A stretch of 64,000 nt of DNA from Speluncibacter jeojiensis (GCF_029589495.1 NZ_JAAIVF010000007.1:62001-126000), one strand, 5' to 3'; shown: positions 37,090 through 48,389, counted from the stretch's first letter. Program-made: numbers and translations. The notes: generated by a model from the letters alone, not told the origin.

Positions 37090-38208
37090 TCAACCGCGCT
37101 CGATCCGCCGGGGACCGGTGGCCAGGTTCGCGTCGTCGGCCGCCGCGCGCCCGGCGTGCCAGCCCTCGGCGTCGACCGGGCGGGCCCGGGTCGTCCTGGT
37201 CCGCGGGAACAGCCGGGTCAGTTCGGCGTCGACCGCCGCCGACCGCCGCGCCAACGCCGGCAGCAGGTCGTCGACCGACAGGTGCGCCTCGGCGGCCGCC
37301 TCCGCGGTGGCCCGATCGTCCGCGCGCTGCAACCGCTCACCGATCCGGTCGGCGAAACCGGTGTAGAACGCCTTGCGGTAGGCGGTCGTGCGATGGCCGG
37401 CCGCGCCGGCGAGCCCGCCGGACGCGCCCTTGGCCCCCTGCAGCGCGCGGGTGGCCTGTACCAGCAGCGAGGTGAACAGCATCTCGACCTGCTCGAGGTC
37501 GATGCGGTGCCCGACGATGGTGGCGATCGCGACATCGGGCGCGAACACCGCCTGCACCCGGTTGGCCCGGCCGATGACCGCCAGCAGGTGGAACTTGGCG
37601 CCGACATAGGGGTTCTCCAGATGGACCCGGCGAGCCCCGGCCTTCGGACCGGCCGACCCCGGATCGGCGGCCAGCAGTGCAGCACCGATCGCATACCGCG
37701 TCATCAGCTCCTGCGCCTTGGCGGTGAGTGTCTCGGCCTCCTCTGGGAAGTCGGTCGATTCGGCCTTGGCCAGCAGCCCGCGGATCCGGCCGAGCACGCG
37801 CGGGTCGACCGCGCCCGGCTCGTCGTCCTCGGCGCCGGACCGCGCGGCGGGCCATCGGCTCGGCGTCGCACACAGCGGGACCCACCTGGGCAGCCGCGCC
37901 CACAGCAGCGACAGCGCGCGCCGCTGGTGCGGCGTCGTCGCCTCGGCGCCGGGGCGGGCCATGTCGCGCACCGCGTGCAGTTGCCGGACCCACTCCCGTG
38001 GCGCCCGCGCCTCTGCCCGGCTGACCGCGGCCTCGTGCACGACCGCCGACGCGGCCAGCGCCGTCAGGCTCCGGTCCGTCGACCGGCGCGTGACGTGCAG
38101 CACGTCGGCAGGCTGCCAGCCGCCCTCGTAGAGCGTGCGCAGCGCGTCGATCAGCAGCAGGTCCTCCACCCCGATGCCGACCGACTCCGCGTCCACCGTC
38201 TGCGTCAT
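37090..38208 (-). CDS. DUF2786 protein, possibly SOS-linked
   Basis: A 372-residue protein. A DUF2786 segment is recognisable in the middle: [33 protein letters not shown] (about residues 136-170, given here in parts as [22 protein letters not shown]). The flanking regions are helical, Ala/Arg-rich and without metal or catalytic motifs I can name. Its function is unknown. ATG 38208 follows AGGGG by 10 nt; GTG 38217 is an alternative. An SOS-box-like sequence at 38227-38242 lies just upstream in the presumed 5' region, which would place the gene under LexA. It is divergent from metS. Confidence 0.75.
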   Translation of the reverse strand: MTQTVDAESVGIGVEDLLLIDALRTLYEGGWQPADVLHVTRRSTDRSLTALAASAVVHEAAVSRAEARAPREWVRQLHAVRDMARPGAEATTPHQRRALSLLWARLPRWVPLCATPSRWPAARSGAEDDEPGAVDPRVLGRIRGLLAKAESTDFPEEAETLTAKAQELMTRYAIGAALLAADPGSAGPKAGARRVHLENPYVGAKFHLLAVIGRANRVQAVFAPDVAIATIVGHRIDLEQVEMLFTSLLVQATRALQGAKGASGGLAGAAGHRTTAYRKAFYTGFADRIGERLQRADDRATAEAAAEAHLSVDDLLPALARRSAAVDAELTRLFPRTRTTRARPVDAEGWHAGRAAADDANLATGPRRIERG

Positions 38209-38226
38209 CCCGATCACACCCCTGTC

Positions 38227-38242
38227 TCGAAGAAACGTTCGA
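38227..38242 (-). promoter_or_regulatory. SOS-box-like site (LexA)
   Basis: TCGAAG-AAAC-GTTCGA differs from the actinobacterial LexA box TCGAAC-N4-GTTCGA at one base. It lies 18 nt upstream of the DUF2786 start and could repress it outside DNA damage. Confidence 0.55.
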
Positions 38243-38326
38243 TTCGCGATGTGGTGGAGTATGGCCTCGGCCACCGACAAGTTACGTCGACCAGTACCGC
38301 CGTACTCCGACGCGCGGCCGGACCAA

Positions 38327-38332
38327 TAGGCT
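38327..38332 (+). promoter_or_regulatory. -10 box TAGGCT of metS
   Basis: TAGGCT ends 7 nt before the ATG at 38340. A leaderless transcript is likely, although a G-run lies between. Confidence 0.5.
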
Positions 38333-38339
38333 GGGGGTC

Positions 38340-40184
38340 ATGTCTACCCCTGTGCTCACCGCGGTTGCCTGGCCTTATGCGAACGGGCCGCGCCACATCG
38401 GCCATGTTTCCGGGTTCGGCGTGCCGTCCGACGTGTTCGCGCGCTTCCAGCGAATGTCGGGCAACGACGTGCTCATGGTCTCCGGCACCGACGAGCACGG
38501 CACGCCGATCCTGGTGCAGGCCGACGCGGAGGGCATCACCCCGGCGCAGCTGGCCGACCGCTACAACCGGGTCATCGTCGGCGACCTGCAGGGGCTGGGG
38601 CTGAGCTACGACCTGTTCACCCGCACCACCACCCGCAACCACTACGCCGTGGTGCAGGAGCTGTTCCGCACGCTGCACCGCAACGGCTACCTCGTCCCCA
38701 AGACGACGACCGGCGCGATCAGCCCGTCGACCGGGCGCACGCTGCCCGACCGGTTCGTCGAGGGCACCTGCCCGATCTGCGGCTACGACGGCGCGCGCGG
38801 CGACCAGTGCGACAACTGCGGCAACCAGCTCGACCCGATCGATCTGGTCAACCCGCGCAGCAAGATCAACGGCGAGACGCCGAAGTTCGTCGAGACCGAA
38901 CATTTCTTCCTGGACCTGCCGGCGCTGGCCGACTCGCTGACCGGCTGGCTCAAGGGCCGGACCGACTGGCGTCCGAACGTACTGCGGTTCAGCCTGAACC
39001 TCATCGAGGACATGCGCCCGCGCGCGATGAGCCGCGACATCGACTGGGGCATCCCGATCCCGCTCGAGGGCTGGGCCGACCGTCCGGACAAGAAGCTCTA
39101 CGTGTGGTTCGACGCGGTCATCGGGTACCTGTCCGCGAGCATCGAATGGGCCGCCCGCATCGGCGAGCCCGAGGCGTGGCGCAAGTGGTGGACCGATCCG
39201 CAGGCCGTGAGCTACTACTTCATGGGCAAGGACAACATCACCTTCCACTCGCAGATCTGGCCGGCCGAGCTGCTCGGCTACAACGGCAAGGGCGCCAACG
39301 GCGGCCAGGTCGGCCCGCTCGGCGAGATCAACCTGCCGACCGAGGTCGTGTCGTCGGAGTTCCTGACGATGAGCGGGTCGAAGTTCTCCACCAGCCGCGG
39401 CACCGTGATCTACGTCGGCGACTTCCTTCGCGAGTACGGCCCGGATGCGTTGCGGTACTTCATCTCCGTCGCGGGACCGGAGACCCAGGACACCGACTTC
39501 ACCTGGGACGAGTTCGTCCGGCGTACCAACAACGAGCTGGCCAACGAGTGGGGCAACCTGGTCAACCGTTCGGTGTCCATGGCGCACAAGAACTTCGGTC
39601 AGATCCCGAAGCCGGGCACCCTGACCGACGCGGACGCGGCGCTGCTGCAGACTGCGAAGGCCGCCTTCGACACCGTCGGAGCGCACCTGGGCCGCAGCCG
39701 ATTCCGTGCGGCGGCGGGTGAGGCGATGCGCGTGGTGACCGCGGCCAACCGGTACATCTCGGACACCGAGCCGTGGAAGCTCGCCAAGGATCCCGACCAG
39801 GCCGACCGCCTGGCCACCGTGCTGCACACCTCGCTGCAGGTCGTCTCGGACGCGAACGCGATGCTCACGCCGTTCCTGCCGCACTCGGCGCAGAAGGTGC
39901 ACGAGGCGCTCGGAGGTCAGGGCGTGTGGGCGGCGCTGCCGGAGATCCGCGAGGTCGACGACCTGGTCTCCGAGGTGCTCCCCGAGGGCCCGGTCGGTGT
40001 CGGCCTGCCCGCCGAGGGGCGCAGCTACCCGGTCATCATGGGCGACTACGCGAACGAGCAGGCGCAGTGGTCGCGCACGGAGATCACTCCCGGCACGCCG
40101 CTGGCGAAGCCGTCGCCGCTGTTCGCCAAGCTCGACACCGCGCTCGGCGAGACCGGGCCCGAGTGGGCGCCGATCGCCAAGTGA
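38340..40184 (+). CDS. metS: Methionyl-tRNA synthetase
   Basis: Charges tRNA-Met. The 614 residues contain the HIGH motif (19-22), a CPIC...CDNC zinc knuckle after residue 140, [10 protein letters not shown] and VWFDAVIGY in the active site, and KFSTS (KMSKS position) in [11 protein letters not shown]. An anticodon-binding helical domain follows. ATG 38340 fits the family N-terminus. It has no C-terminal tRNA-binding extension. tatD overlaps its stop, starting the metS-tatD-rpfB-ksgA-ispE series that matches Rv1007c-Rv1011, though metS is on the same strand as the others here. Confidence 0.96.
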   Translation: MSTPVLTAVAWPYANGPRHIGHVSGFGVPSDVFARFQRMSGNDVLMVSGTDEHGTPILVQADAEGITPAQLADRYNRVIVGDLQGLGLSYDLFTRTTTRNHYAVVQELFRTLHRNGYLVPKTTTGAISPSTGRTLPDRFVEGTCPICGYDGARGDQCDNCGNQLDPIDLVNPRSKINGETPKFVETEHFFLDLPALADSLTGWLKGRTDWRPNVLRFSLNLIEDMRPRAMSRDIDWGIPIPLEGWADRPDKKLYVWFDAVIGYLSASIEWAARIGEPEAWRKWWTDPQAVSYYFMGKDNITFHSQIWPAELLGYNGKGANGGQVGPLGEINLPTEVVSSEFLTMSGSKFSTSRGTVIYVGDFLREYGPDALRYFISVAGPETQDTDFTWDEFVRRTNNELANEWGNLVNRSVSMAHKNFGQIPKPGTLTDADAALLQTAKAAFDTVGAHLGRSRFRAAAGEAMRVVTAANRYISDTEPWKLAKDPDQADRLATVLHTSLQVVSDANAMLTPFLPHSAQKVHEALGGQGVWAALPEIREVDDLVSEVLPEGPVGVGLPAEGRSYPVIMGDYANEQAQWSRTEITPGTPLAKPSPLFAKLDTALGETGPEWAPIAK

Positions 40185-41023
40185 GCAAGCGGCCCGCCCC
40201 GCCCCTGCCCGAGCGGCTCGCGCCGCTGGTCGACGCGCACACCCACCTGGACGCATGCGGAGCGCAGGATCCGTCGGCCGACGGCGGCGCCTCGGTGGCC
40301 GCGATCGTCGACCGTGCCGCGGCGGTAGGCGTCGGGCGGGTGGTGACCATCGCGGACGACCTGCAGGCCGCGCGGTTCGCGGTCGCGGCCGCGAACTCGG
40401 ACCCGCGGGTGTACGCGGCGACCGCGCTGCACCCCACCCGCGCCGACGCCCTCGACGACGCCGCGCGGGCCGAGTTGGAGCGGCTCACCGAGGATCCGCG
40501 CGTCGTAGCGGTGGGGGAGACCGGACTGGACTGGTATTGGCCGGGCAGGCTCGACGGCTGCGCGGAGCCGCAGGTCCAGGTCGAGGCGTTCCGTTGGCAC
40601 ATCGACCTGGCCAAGCGCCGCGGCCTGCCGGTGATGATCCACAACCGCGACGCCGACGCGGACGTGCTGCGGATCCTGGCGGAGGAGGGCGCGCCGGAGA
40701 CGGTGATCTTCCACTGCTTCTCGTCGGGCCCGGAGACCGCGCGGGCGTGCATCGACGCCGGCTACGTGCTCAGCTTCTCGGGCACGGTGAGCTTCAAGAA
40801 CGCCCGCGGCACCCGCGATGCCGCGCAGCTGGTTCCGGCCGGTCAGCTCATGGTCGAAACGGACGCGCCGTTCCTGACACCGCACCCGTACCGCGGCGCG
40901 CCGAACGAGTCGTACTGCCTGCCGTACACGGTCCGGGCGCTGGCCGAGATCCGCGGCGAGGATCCCGTCGAGACCGCCCGCGCGACGACCGCGACCGCCG
41001 AGCGGGTGTACCGGCTGGCGTGA
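40181..41023 (+). CDS. tatD: TatD-family metal-dependent hydrolase
   Basis: A 280-residue metallo-hydrolase of the amidohydrolase fold; family members have 3'-5' exonuclease activity on DNA. Metal ligands are His20 and His22 (VDAHTHLD), Glu in [10 protein letters not shown], His in MIHNRD, His in FHCFSSG and Asp in [13 protein letters not shown] 40181 overlaps the metS stop. The frame is open further upstream inside metS, but family length supports this start. It is the Rv1008 equivalent. Confidence 0.93.
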   Translation: MSKRPAPPLPERLAPLVDAHTHLDACGAQDPSADGGASVAAIVDRAAAVGVGRVVTIADDLQAARFAVAAANSDPRVYAATALHPTRADALDDAARAELERLTEDPRVVAVGETGLDWYWPGRLDGCAEPQVQVEAFRWHIDLAKRRGLPVMIHNRDADADVLRILAEEGAPETVIFHCFSSGPETARACIDAGYVLSFSGTVSFKNARGTRDAAQLVPAGQLMVETDAPFLTPHPYRGAPNESYCLPYTVRALAEIRGEDPVETARATTATAERVYRLA

Positions 41024-41103
41024 CCGACACGCCGGTCAGTTACCCACATCACATTCTGCTTGATCGTCGCTGGTGGTGGCCGTGGTCGGGCGGCGGCTCG
41101 TGA

Positions 41104-42405
<1,302 letters not shown>

Positions 42406-42451
42406 CGGCGAGATCCGTCCCGCTGATTTTCCCCGGTCGCCGGGCGCACGG

Positions 42452-42457
42452 TACGTT
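42452..42457 (+). promoter_or_regulatory. -10 box of ksgA
   Basis: TACGTT ends 6 nt before GTG 42464, with no ribosome site between. A leaderless start is likely. Confidence 0.4.
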
Positions 42458-42463
42458 TCCCAG

Positions 42464-43354
42464 GTGTCAGATCCTAGCTCTTCGGACGGTGGCCCGCGCG
42501 GGCGCGCGGCGCTGCTCGGCCCCGCCGAGGTCCGTGCGCTCGCCGACGAGCTCGGCGTGCGCCCCACCAAGACTCTGGGACAGAACTTCGTGCACGACGC
42601 GAACACCGTGCGGCGCATCGTGGCGGGAGCCGGCGTCGGCGCCGACGACACCGTCCTGGAGGTGGGGCCCGGACTGGGCTCGCTGACCCTCGCGCTGCTC
42701 GACGTCGTCGGCTCGGTGATCGCCGTCGAGATCGACCCGGTGCTCGCCGAGCGACTCCCGGCCACCGCGGCCGAACGGGCGCCCGAGCTGGCCGACCGCT
42801 TGACCGTGGTGGGGGCGGACGCGATGAAGGTCCACGCCGCCGACCTGCCCGCCGAACCCACCGCCTTGGTCGCCAACCTGCCCTACAACGTGGCGGTGCC
42901 GGTGTTGCTGCACCTGTTCTCCGAGCTGCCCTCGCTGCGCACCGCACTGGTGATGGTGCAGGCCGAGGTCGCCGACCGCCTCGCCGCGGACCCTGGCAGC
43001 CGCACCTATGGGGTGCCCAGCGTCAAGGCCCGCTACTTCGGCCGGGTCCGCCGCGCCGGGTCGGTCGGCCGCGCCGTGTTCTGGCCGGTGCCACAGGTCG
43101 AATCGGGTCTCGTGCGGATCGACCGGTACGACGAGCCCGACTGGCCCACGGACGACGAGCACCGGCGCCGGGTCTTCGCCGTGGTCGACGCCGCCTTCGC
43201 GCAGCGGCGCAAGACGCTGCGCGCGGCGCTCGCCGGGTGGGCGGGATCGCCCGCGGAGGCCGAACGGCGGCTGCGCGCGGCCGGCATCGACCCGTCCGCC
43301 CGCGGTGAGCGGCTCGATGCCGCGGCGTTCGTGCGTCTGGCCGAGACCGACTGA
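42464..43354 (+). CDS. ksgA: 16S rRNA dimethyladenosine transferase
   Basis: Dimethylates two adjacent adenosines (A1518, A1519) of 16S rRNA and checks small-subunit assembly. The 296 residues show [17 protein letters not shown], the SAM motif [24 protein letters not shown] and the catalytic NLPYNVAVP. The C-terminal [12 protein letters not shown] is typical. GTG 42464 fits the family; the upstream frame overlaps rpfB. ispE follows after 19 nt. Loss of this enzyme gives kasugamycin resistance. Confidence 0.95.
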   Translation: MSDPSSSDGGPRGRAALLGPAEVRALADELGVRPTKTLGQNFVHDANTVRRIVAGAGVGADDTVLEVGPGLGSLTLALLDVVGSVIAVEIDPVLAERLPATAAERAPELADRLTVVGADAMKVHAADLPAEPTALVANLPYNVAVPVLLHLFSELPSLRTALVMVQAEVADRLAADPGSRTYGVPSVKARYFGRVRRAGSVGRAVFWPVPQVESGLVRIDRYDEPDWPTDDEHRRRVFAVVDAAFAQRRKTLRAALAGWAGSPAEAERRLRAAGIDPSARGERLDAAAFVRLAETD

Positions 43355-43359
43355 CCGGC

Positions 43360-43365
43360 TAGGCT
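43360..43365 (+). promoter_or_regulatory. -10 box TAGGCT before ispE
   Basis: TAGGCT ends 8 nt before GTG 43374 within the short ksgA-ispE gap. It may give ispE its own leaderless transcript in addition to readthrough. Confidence 0.45.
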
Positions 43366-43373
43366 TGACCGCT

Positions 43374-44303
43374 GTGCTCAGCGTCGTCCCCGACCCCGTC
43401 GTCGTCACCGTCCCCGCCAAGGTCAACCTGCATCTCGCGGTCGGTGACCTGCGTGACGACGGCTACCACGAGTTGTCGACCGTGTTCCAGGCGCTGTCGC
43501 TGAGCGACGAGGTCTCGGTCGTGCCGGCCGACACGCTGACCGTGCAGGTTCAGGGCGAGGGCGCGCAGTTCGTGCCGACCGACAACCGCAACCTGGTGTG
43601 GCGGGCCGCCGAGGCCGTCGCGGACCGCGCCGGGCGCGAGCCGGCGGTGAAGATCAGCGTGCGCAAGGGCATCCCGGTGGCCGGCGGCATGGCGGGGGGC
43701 AGCGCCGACGCGGCCGCGACCCTGCTCGCGCTCGACCACCTGTGGGGTCTGGAGCTGGACCGCGCGACGCTGCACGAACTGGCGGCCGACCTCGGCAGCG
43801 ACGTCCCGTTCGCGCTGCACGGCGGCACCGCGGTCGGCTCGGGCCGCGGCGAGCACCTGCTGCCGGTGCTCGCACGGGACACGTTCCACTGGGTACTCGC
43901 GCTGGCCAAGGGCGGGCTGAGCACCCCGAAGGTGTTCGCCGAACTGGACCGGCTGCGGGCGGAGGGCAGACCGCCGCGGGCCGGGACGCCGGACGCGCTG
44001 ATGCAGGCGTTGGCCGCGGGGGATGCCGCGACCCTGGCGCCGCTGCTGGTCAACGACCTGCAACCGGCCGCACTGTCGTTGATGCCGGAGTTGCGCCGGA
44101 CCCTGCGTGCCGGGGAGGCCGCCGGCGCGCTGGCCGGGATCGTGTCCGGCTCCGGGCCGACCTGCGCGTTCCTGTGCGCCGACGAACAATCCGCGATCCA
44201 GGTCGGCGCGGAACTGGCCGGGGTGGGCGTGTGCCGGACCGTGCGGGTCGCCGCCGGACCGGTGCCCGGTGCCCGCCTGGCGGACATCGAGGAAGGGCGC
44301 TGA
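43374..44303 (+). CDS. ispE: 4-diphosphocytidyl-2-C-methyl-D-erythritol kinase
   Basis: ATP-dependent kinase of the MEP pathway that makes isoprenoid precursors for polyprenyl carriers, menaquinone and carotenoids. The 309 residues have the GHMP-kinase layout: [14 protein letters not shown] at the N-terminus (substrate Lys), the ATP loop [15 protein letters not shown] and the C-terminal [16 protein letters not shown] 43374 fits the family. The stop overlaps the start of the ABC-F gene (TGATG). Confidence 0.95.
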   Translation: MLSVVPDPVVVTVPAKVNLHLAVGDLRDDGYHELSTVFQALSLSDEVSVVPADTLTVQVQGEGAQFVPTDNRNLVWRAAEAVADRAGREPAVKISVRKGIPVAGGMAGGSADAAATLLALDHLWGLELDRATLHELAADLGSDVPFALHGGTAVGSGRGEHLLPVLARDTFHWVLALAKGGLSTPKVFAELDRLRAEGRPPRAGTPDALMQALAAGDAATLAPLLVNDLQPAALSLMPELRRTLRAGEAAGALAGIVSGSGPTCAFLCADEQSAIQVGAELAGVGVCRTVRVAAGPVPGARLADIEEGR

Positions 44304-46126
44304 TGGCGAATCTGGTGAATCTCGAACAGGTGTCGAAGTCCTTCGGCATCAGGCCGTTGCTCGACCAGGTGTCGCTGGGCGTGCAGGAGGGCGAGCGGAT
44401 CGGCGTCGTCGGACTCAACGGCGGCGGCAAGACGACGCTGCTCGAGGTGCTCACGGGGGTGGCCGAGCCGGACGCCGGGCGGGTGAGCCGCATCGGTGGG
44501 CTGCGGATGGCGGTGGTCACCCAGCGCGGCGAACTGCCCGCGGGGGCCACGGTCGGCGAGGTCGTCTTCGGCGGGCTGGGGCTCGCCGAGCACGAGTGGG
44601 CGTCGAACCCGCGGACCCGCGAGGTGCTCAAGGGAATCGGGTTCGGCGGTTCTCACCTGGGCGGGGACTCGTCCGGTGCGGTGCGCGAGTTGCACGCCAA
44701 GGTCGATGATCTGTCCGGCGGGGAGCGTAGGCGCGTCGCGCTCGCCGCGGCGCTGGTGCAGGACCTGGACCTGCTGGTGCTCGACGAGCCGACCAACCAT
44801 CTGGATGTCGAAGGAGTGCAGTGGCTCGCCGAGCACCTGGTGGGCAGGCGCAGCGCGCTGGTGGTCGTCACCCACGACCGCTGGTTCCTGGACACCGTCG
44901 CCACCCGCACCTGGGAGGTGGTTGGCGGCAAGGTCGAGAGCTACGAGGGCGGCTACAACGACTGGATCTTCGCCCGCGCCGAGCGTGACCGCCAGGCCGA
45001 CGCCTCGGAGGAGCGGCGTCGCAACCTGGCCCGCAAGGAGCTCGCGTGGTTGCGCCGCGGCGCCCCTGCCCGCACGTCGAAGCCGCGCTACCGCGTGGAG
45101 GCGGCCGAGGCGCTGATCGCCGACGTGCCGGCCCCGCGTGACTCGGTCGCGCTGGCGTCCTTCGCGCAGCGCCGACTGGGCCGGGTGGTGCTCGAGCTCG
45201 AAGACGCGACGCTGGCGACGCCGGACGGCCGGGAGCTGGTCTCGGATCTGACCTGGCGGCTCGCGCCGGGGGAGCGGGTCGGACTGGTCGGGATCAACGG
45301 GTCCGGCAAGACCACCCTGCTGCGGGCGCTGGCCGGTGAACGTGAGCCGGTCAGCGGCAAGAGGATTCAAGGCCAGACGGTGCGACTGGGCTGGCTGCGT
45401 CAGGAACTCGACGACCTGCCCACCGACATCCGGCTGCTCGACGCGGTCAAGGACGTGGCCGAGCGGATCACCTTGGGGGACAAGGAGGTCTCGGCTTCGC
45501 AGCTGGCCGAGCGGCTCGGCTTCAGTCCGGCGCGGCAGCGCACGCCCGTCGGCGACCTGTCCGGCGGTGAGCGGCGCCGCCTGCAGCTGACCCGGGTGCT
45601 GATGTCCGAGCCGAACGTGCTGCTGCTCGACGAGCCGACCAACGACCTCGACATCGACACGCTGCAGCAGCTCGAGGACCTGCTCGACGGCTGGGCCGGG
45701 ACGATGGTCGTGATCAGCCACGATCGCTACCTGATCGAGCGCATCTGCGACTCGGTGTGGGCGCTGTTCGGGGACGGCAGGTTGACCAATCTGCCCGGCG
45801 GCATCGACGAGTACCTGCGACGCCGCGAGGCGCAGGCCGCCGCCCGCCCGGCCTCGGCGCAGACACAACCGGCCGCGGGTGGACAGGACTCAGCGGCGCC
45901 GAAGCGCGACGGGGCGGCCGAGCGCGCCGCGCGCAAGGAGCTGTCGCGTCTGGAGCGCACTGTCGCGAAACTCGACGATCGGGAACGCGAGCTGCACGCC
46001 GCGCTGGCCGAGGCGGCGACCGAACCCGCGCGGCTGATGGAGCTGGATGCGCAGTTGCGCCAGGTGGTCGCCGACAAGGAGGCGGCCGAGGAGCAGTGGA
46101 TGGAGTTGGCGGCCGACCTGGATTGA
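44303..46126 (+). CDS. ABC-F ATPase, Uup-like
   Basis: A soluble tandem ATPase of 607 residues with no membrane domain. Each half has a full set of motifs: Walker A GLNGGGKT (38-45) and GINGSGKT, signatures LSGGERRRVALA and LSGGERRRLQL, and Walker B LLVLDEPTNHLD and LLLDEPTNDLD. The C-terminal coiled coil (about 545-600, ERAARKELSRLERTV...) is the Uup-type DNA- or ribosome-binding extension. ABC-F proteins act on translating ribosomes, sometimes in antibiotic protection. Overlap with ispE makes it part of the same operon. I cannot tell a housekeeping from a resistance role. Confidence 0.92.
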   Translation: MANLVNLEQVSKSFGIRPLLDQVSLGVQEGERIGVVGLNGGGKTTLLEVLTGVAEPDAGRVSRIGGLRMAVVTQRGELPAGATVGEVVFGGLGLAEHEWASNPRTREVLKGIGFGGSHLGGDSSGAVRELHAKVDDLSGGERRRVALAAALVQDLDLLVLDEPTNHLDVEGVQWLAEHLVGRRSALVVVTHDRWFLDTVATRTWEVVGGKVESYEGGYNDWIFARAERDRQADASEERRRNLARKELAWLRRGAPARTSKPRYRVEAAEALIADVPAPRDSVALASFAQRRLGRVVLELEDATLATPDGRELVSDLTWRLAPGERVGLVGINGSGKTTLLRALAGEREPVSGKRIQGQTVRLGWLRQELDDLPTDIRLLDAVKDVAERITLGDKEVSASQLAERLGFSPARQRTPVGDLSGGERRRLQLTRVLMSEPNVLLLDEPTNDLDIDTLQQLEDLLDGWAGTMVVISHDRYLIERICDSVWALFGDGRLTNLPGGIDEYLRRREAQAAARPASAQTQPAAGGQDSAAPKRDGAAERAARKELSRLERTVAKLDDRERELHAALAEAATEPARLMELDAQLRQVVADKEAAEEQWMELAADLD

Positions 46127-46156
46127 TCGGGTCGGGCGCGGTGTGTCGCGCGCTCC

Positions 46157-46183
46157 AGAGTTGCAACTTTGCACAGAGTTGCA
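46157..46183 (+). repeat. Repeated AGAGTTGCA with RamB/PrpR-like core
   Basis: AGAGTTGCA occurs at 46157-46165 and 46175-46183 (18-bp spacing), and AACTTTGCA lies between. AACTTTGCA resembles the core of RamB/PrpR sites that control acetate and propionate metabolism. It sits in the 175-nt gap before the VOC gene. Confidence 0.4.
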
Positions 46184-46301
46184 GGTCTTCGACCTTTTCC
46201 GGGAGTCGACAGGTCATCCCCGGAAGACGGAACCGCTCGACACGGCAGTGATCGGGTGGAGACTGGGGACACGAGCGCTGTGCGACTGGCGGAGGTGTGA
46301 G

Positions 46302-46784
46302 ATGTCCGGCCCGAGTTTCGATCAGCCGGGAGTGCCCCGATACGACCTGTCCGGCCCCGGGTTTCCGCAGCCCGGTGCGGTGCCGTATCTGACGGTGCGT
46401 GCCGCCCGCGAGGCGATCGACTGGTACACCCAGACGTTCGACGCGGAACTGCGCGCGGAGCCGATCGTCATGCCCGACGGCCGAATCGGGCACGCCGAGC
46501 TGTCGCTCGGTTCCGGGGTGGTGTACCTGGCCGAGGAGTTCCCCGAGATGGGGTTGCTGGCACCGCAGCCCGGCGCGACCTCGGTGAGCCTGATGCTGCC
46601 GGTCGCCGACACCGACGTGGTGCTCACGCGGGCGCGGCTCGCCGGTGGGCGGGTCGAACGATGGACCTACGAGGGGCACGGACGGCGCAACGCGACGCTG
46701 ATCGACCCGTTCGGGCACCGCTGGATGCTTGCCGGCCCGCTCGCGCAGGCGACCACGGTGGACGGCTCCGCTCCGGGGGTCTGA
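46302..46784 (+). CDS. VOC-superfamily (glyoxalase-like) protein
   Basis: A 160-residue protein with one vicinal-oxygen-chelate pair of modules. Recognisable parts are VPYLTVRAAREAIDWYTQTF, GRIGHAELSLGSGVVYL, SLMLPVADTD and DPFGHRWMLAGP, the last with the His-Trp typical of the YnfK/PhnB-like group. Metal binding is not assured. The reaction is unknown. ATG 46302 has a strong GGAGGTG. The acyl-CoA hydrolase gene follows after 85 nt on the same strand. Confidence 0.8.
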   Translation: MSGPSFDQPGVPRYDLSGPGFPQPGAVPYLTVRAAREAIDWYTQTFDAELRAEPIVMPDGRIGHAELSLGSGVVYLAEEFPEMGLLAPQPGATSVSLMLPVADTDVVLTRARLAGGRVERWTYEGHGRRNATLIDPFGHRWMLAGPLAQATTVDGSAPGV

Positions 46785-46869
46785 CGGCGGACCGACCCCG
46801 CCCCGGACGGCACCGCGTGCCGTGTCGGGCTTAGGGTGCGAGAAAGGTAGGTCCGTCGAAAGGGGTCCG

Positions 46870-47901
46870 GTGAGTTCGTCGTCGCAGTTCGTACAGACCA
46901 GGGTGGAACACGGGGTGGGGGAGATCCTCCTCGACCGGCCCACGGCGCTCAACGCGCTGGACATCGGAATGATCCGCGACATGCACGACACGCTGATGGC
47001 GTGGCGTGACGACGATGCGGTCCACACGGTGCTCGTGCGCAGCGCGATCCCCAAGGCGTTCTGCGCCGGCGGCGACATCCGCGCGGTGCGCGAGGCCGGG
47101 CTCGGCGGCGACACCGAGGCAGTGTGGGGGTACTTCTCGGAGGAGTATCGCCTCGACCAGTTGATCGCCGACTATCCGAAGCCGTACGTCGCGGTGATCG
47201 ACGGTGTGGCGATGGGCGGCGGGCTCGGGATCTCCGTACACGGGGCCTTCCGGGTGGTCACCGAGCGTGCGGTGCTGGCCATGCCGGAGACGGCGATCGG
47301 CTTCATCCCCGACGTGGGTGCCAGCCACTTCCTGTCGAACCTGCCCGGCTCGATCGGGATGTACCTCGGGCTGACCGGGACCCGGCTGACCGCGGCGGAC
47401 GCGGTGGAACTGGGCCTGGCCACCCATTACGTGCCGAGCCTCGAGTTGGACGACTTCATCGCGGACCTGCTGGCCGAGGACATCGACACGGCGCTGGCGA
47501 ACCACATGCGCCTGCCTCCGGCCGGAGCGATTCTCGACCGCCGCGAGCGCATCGACGCGGTGTTCTCGGCCGACACCGTCGGCGGGATGCTCGACCGCCT
47601 GGTCGACGAGAAGGGTGACGACGACGGTTGGGCTGCCGAAACCCTCGCGGCGCTGGTCAAGCATTCCCCGTGGTCGATGAGCGTGACCGCGGAGCTGATC
47701 CGTCAGGGCAGCGGCAGCACGCTCGAGCACTGTCTGGGTCGCGAACTACGGGTTGCGGTCAAGATGTCGCGCTGCCCCGACTTCGCCGAGGGCATCCGCG
47801 CGGTGCTCGTGGACAAGGACCACGCCCCGACGTGGGACCCGGCGACGCTGTCCGGGGTGGACCCGGAAGCCGTGCGGGAGGTCTTCTCCACCCCGATCTG
47901 A
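46870..47901 (+). CDS. 3-hydroxyisobutyryl-CoA hydrolase/enoyl-CoA hydratase family
   Basis: Crotonase-fold enzyme of 343 residues. The signature AFCAGGDIRAVREAG forms the oxyanion hole, with GVAMGGGLGIS and MPETAIGFIPDVGASHFLSNLPG as in the 3-hydroxyisobutyryl-CoA hydrolase group of valine degradation. The longer C-terminal helical region (HMRLPP..., ELRVAVKMSR) also marks that group, not plain hydratases. GTG 46870 follows AAAGGGG. A clear terminator lies 35 nt after the stop, so this ends the transcription unit. Confidence 0.88.
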   Translation: MSSSSQFVQTRVEHGVGEILLDRPTALNALDIGMIRDMHDTLMAWRDDDAVHTVLVRSAIPKAFCAGGDIRAVREAGLGGDTEAVWGYFSEEYRLDQLIADYPKPYVAVIDGVAMGGGLGISVHGAFRVVTERAVLAMPETAIGFIPDVGASHFLSNLPGSIGMYLGLTGTRLTAADAVELGLATHYVPSLELDDFIADLLAEDIDTALANHMRLPPAGAILDRRERIDAVFSADTVGGMLDRLVDEKGDDDGWAAETLAALVKHSPWSMSVTAELIRQGSGSTLEHCLGRELRVAVKMSRCPDFAEGIRAVLVDKDHAPTWDPATLSGVDPEAVREVFSTPI

Positions 47902-47935
47902 CCGGTCGAAGATAAAACTGTCGTCCGATACAAAG

Positions 47936-47975
47936 GGCGCGAAATCCCTGCTCCGGCAGGGGTTTCGCGCCTTTT
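47936..47975 (+). terminator. Terminator after the acyl-CoA hydrolase gene
   Basis: A 15-bp stem (47936-47950 with 47957-47971, one T-G pair) with a six-base loop is followed by TTTT. Confidence 0.9.
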
Positions 47976-48050
47976 CTGTCACCTCGTGCCGCTTTCTGTG
48001 GCTCCTCCCACTCAGTGAGACTGCCGTGATCTAGAACGCACAGTTCCTTT

Positions 48051-48094
48051 TACTGTTCTCCGCGTCACAACGTGAACCGCGCGTCAGCGCGCGG
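48051..48094 (+). promoter_or_regulatory. Leader of first 43-aa peptide gene
   Basis: TACTGT (48051-48056) is a possible -10. CCGCGCG-TCAG-CGCGCGG (48077-48094) forms a tight hairpin just ahead of the AAGGAG ribosome site at 48101. The leader is about 50 nt long. The second copy has the same plan. Confidence 0.45.
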
Positions 48095-48112
48095 CCGGCA
48101 AAGGAGTTCGAA

Positions 48113-48244
48113 ATGGGATCTACCGCTGCAAGCATGGGCGCATGGGGCAACGTTGCGAAGTACGCGGGTCTCGCCGCGGGTCTCGCGAGCGGCCTCGCCG
48201 GCGTCGTCGGCATCGGCCTGCTGCTGGCCCCGATGTCGGCCTGA
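48113..48244 (+). CDS. 43-aa hydrophobic peptide, copy 1
   Basis: A short protein (MGSTAASMGAWGNVAKYAGL...) with a polar N-terminus, one Lys (16) and a Gly/Ala/Leu-rich segment from about 17 to 40 that is long enough to span a membrane as a helix. Several GxxxG-type spacings are present. There is no signal peptide and no Cys. It has an AAGGAG ribosome site. A second gene 208 nt downstream encodes 40 of the same 43 residues. It resembles in general design the tiny signal-less outer-membrane porins PorA/PorH of corynebacteria, which also come as tandem small genes. It could equally be a membrane-active toxin or bacteriocin-like peptide. The function is unproven. Confidence 0.75.
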   Translation: MGSTAASMGAWGNVAKYAGLAAGLASGLAGVVGIGLLLAPMSA

Positions 48245-48263
48245 CATCTGCCGCATGAGCTTT

Positions 48264-48309
48264 CGGCAATGACGGGCGACGACGACGGTGTCGGCGTGCG
48301 TCATTGCCG
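48264..48309 (+). terminator. Hairpin after peptide copy 1
   Basis: CGGCAATGACG (48264-48274) pairs perfectly with 48299-48309 across a 24-nt loop. A weak T-run (GTTCT) follows. It probably separates the two peptide genes. Confidence 0.5.
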
Positions 48310-48389
48310 GTTCTGAGGGTCGGGCGGTCTCGCCGACATCGAGGTCCCACCCAGCGGGAGCGGCGTGAGCCACATCTCACTCCCGCACA

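Noticed and set aside
43550-45868. 772-aa minus-strand frame over ispE and the ABC-F gene
   Set aside because: It is antisense to two clear genes and has no recognisable domain.
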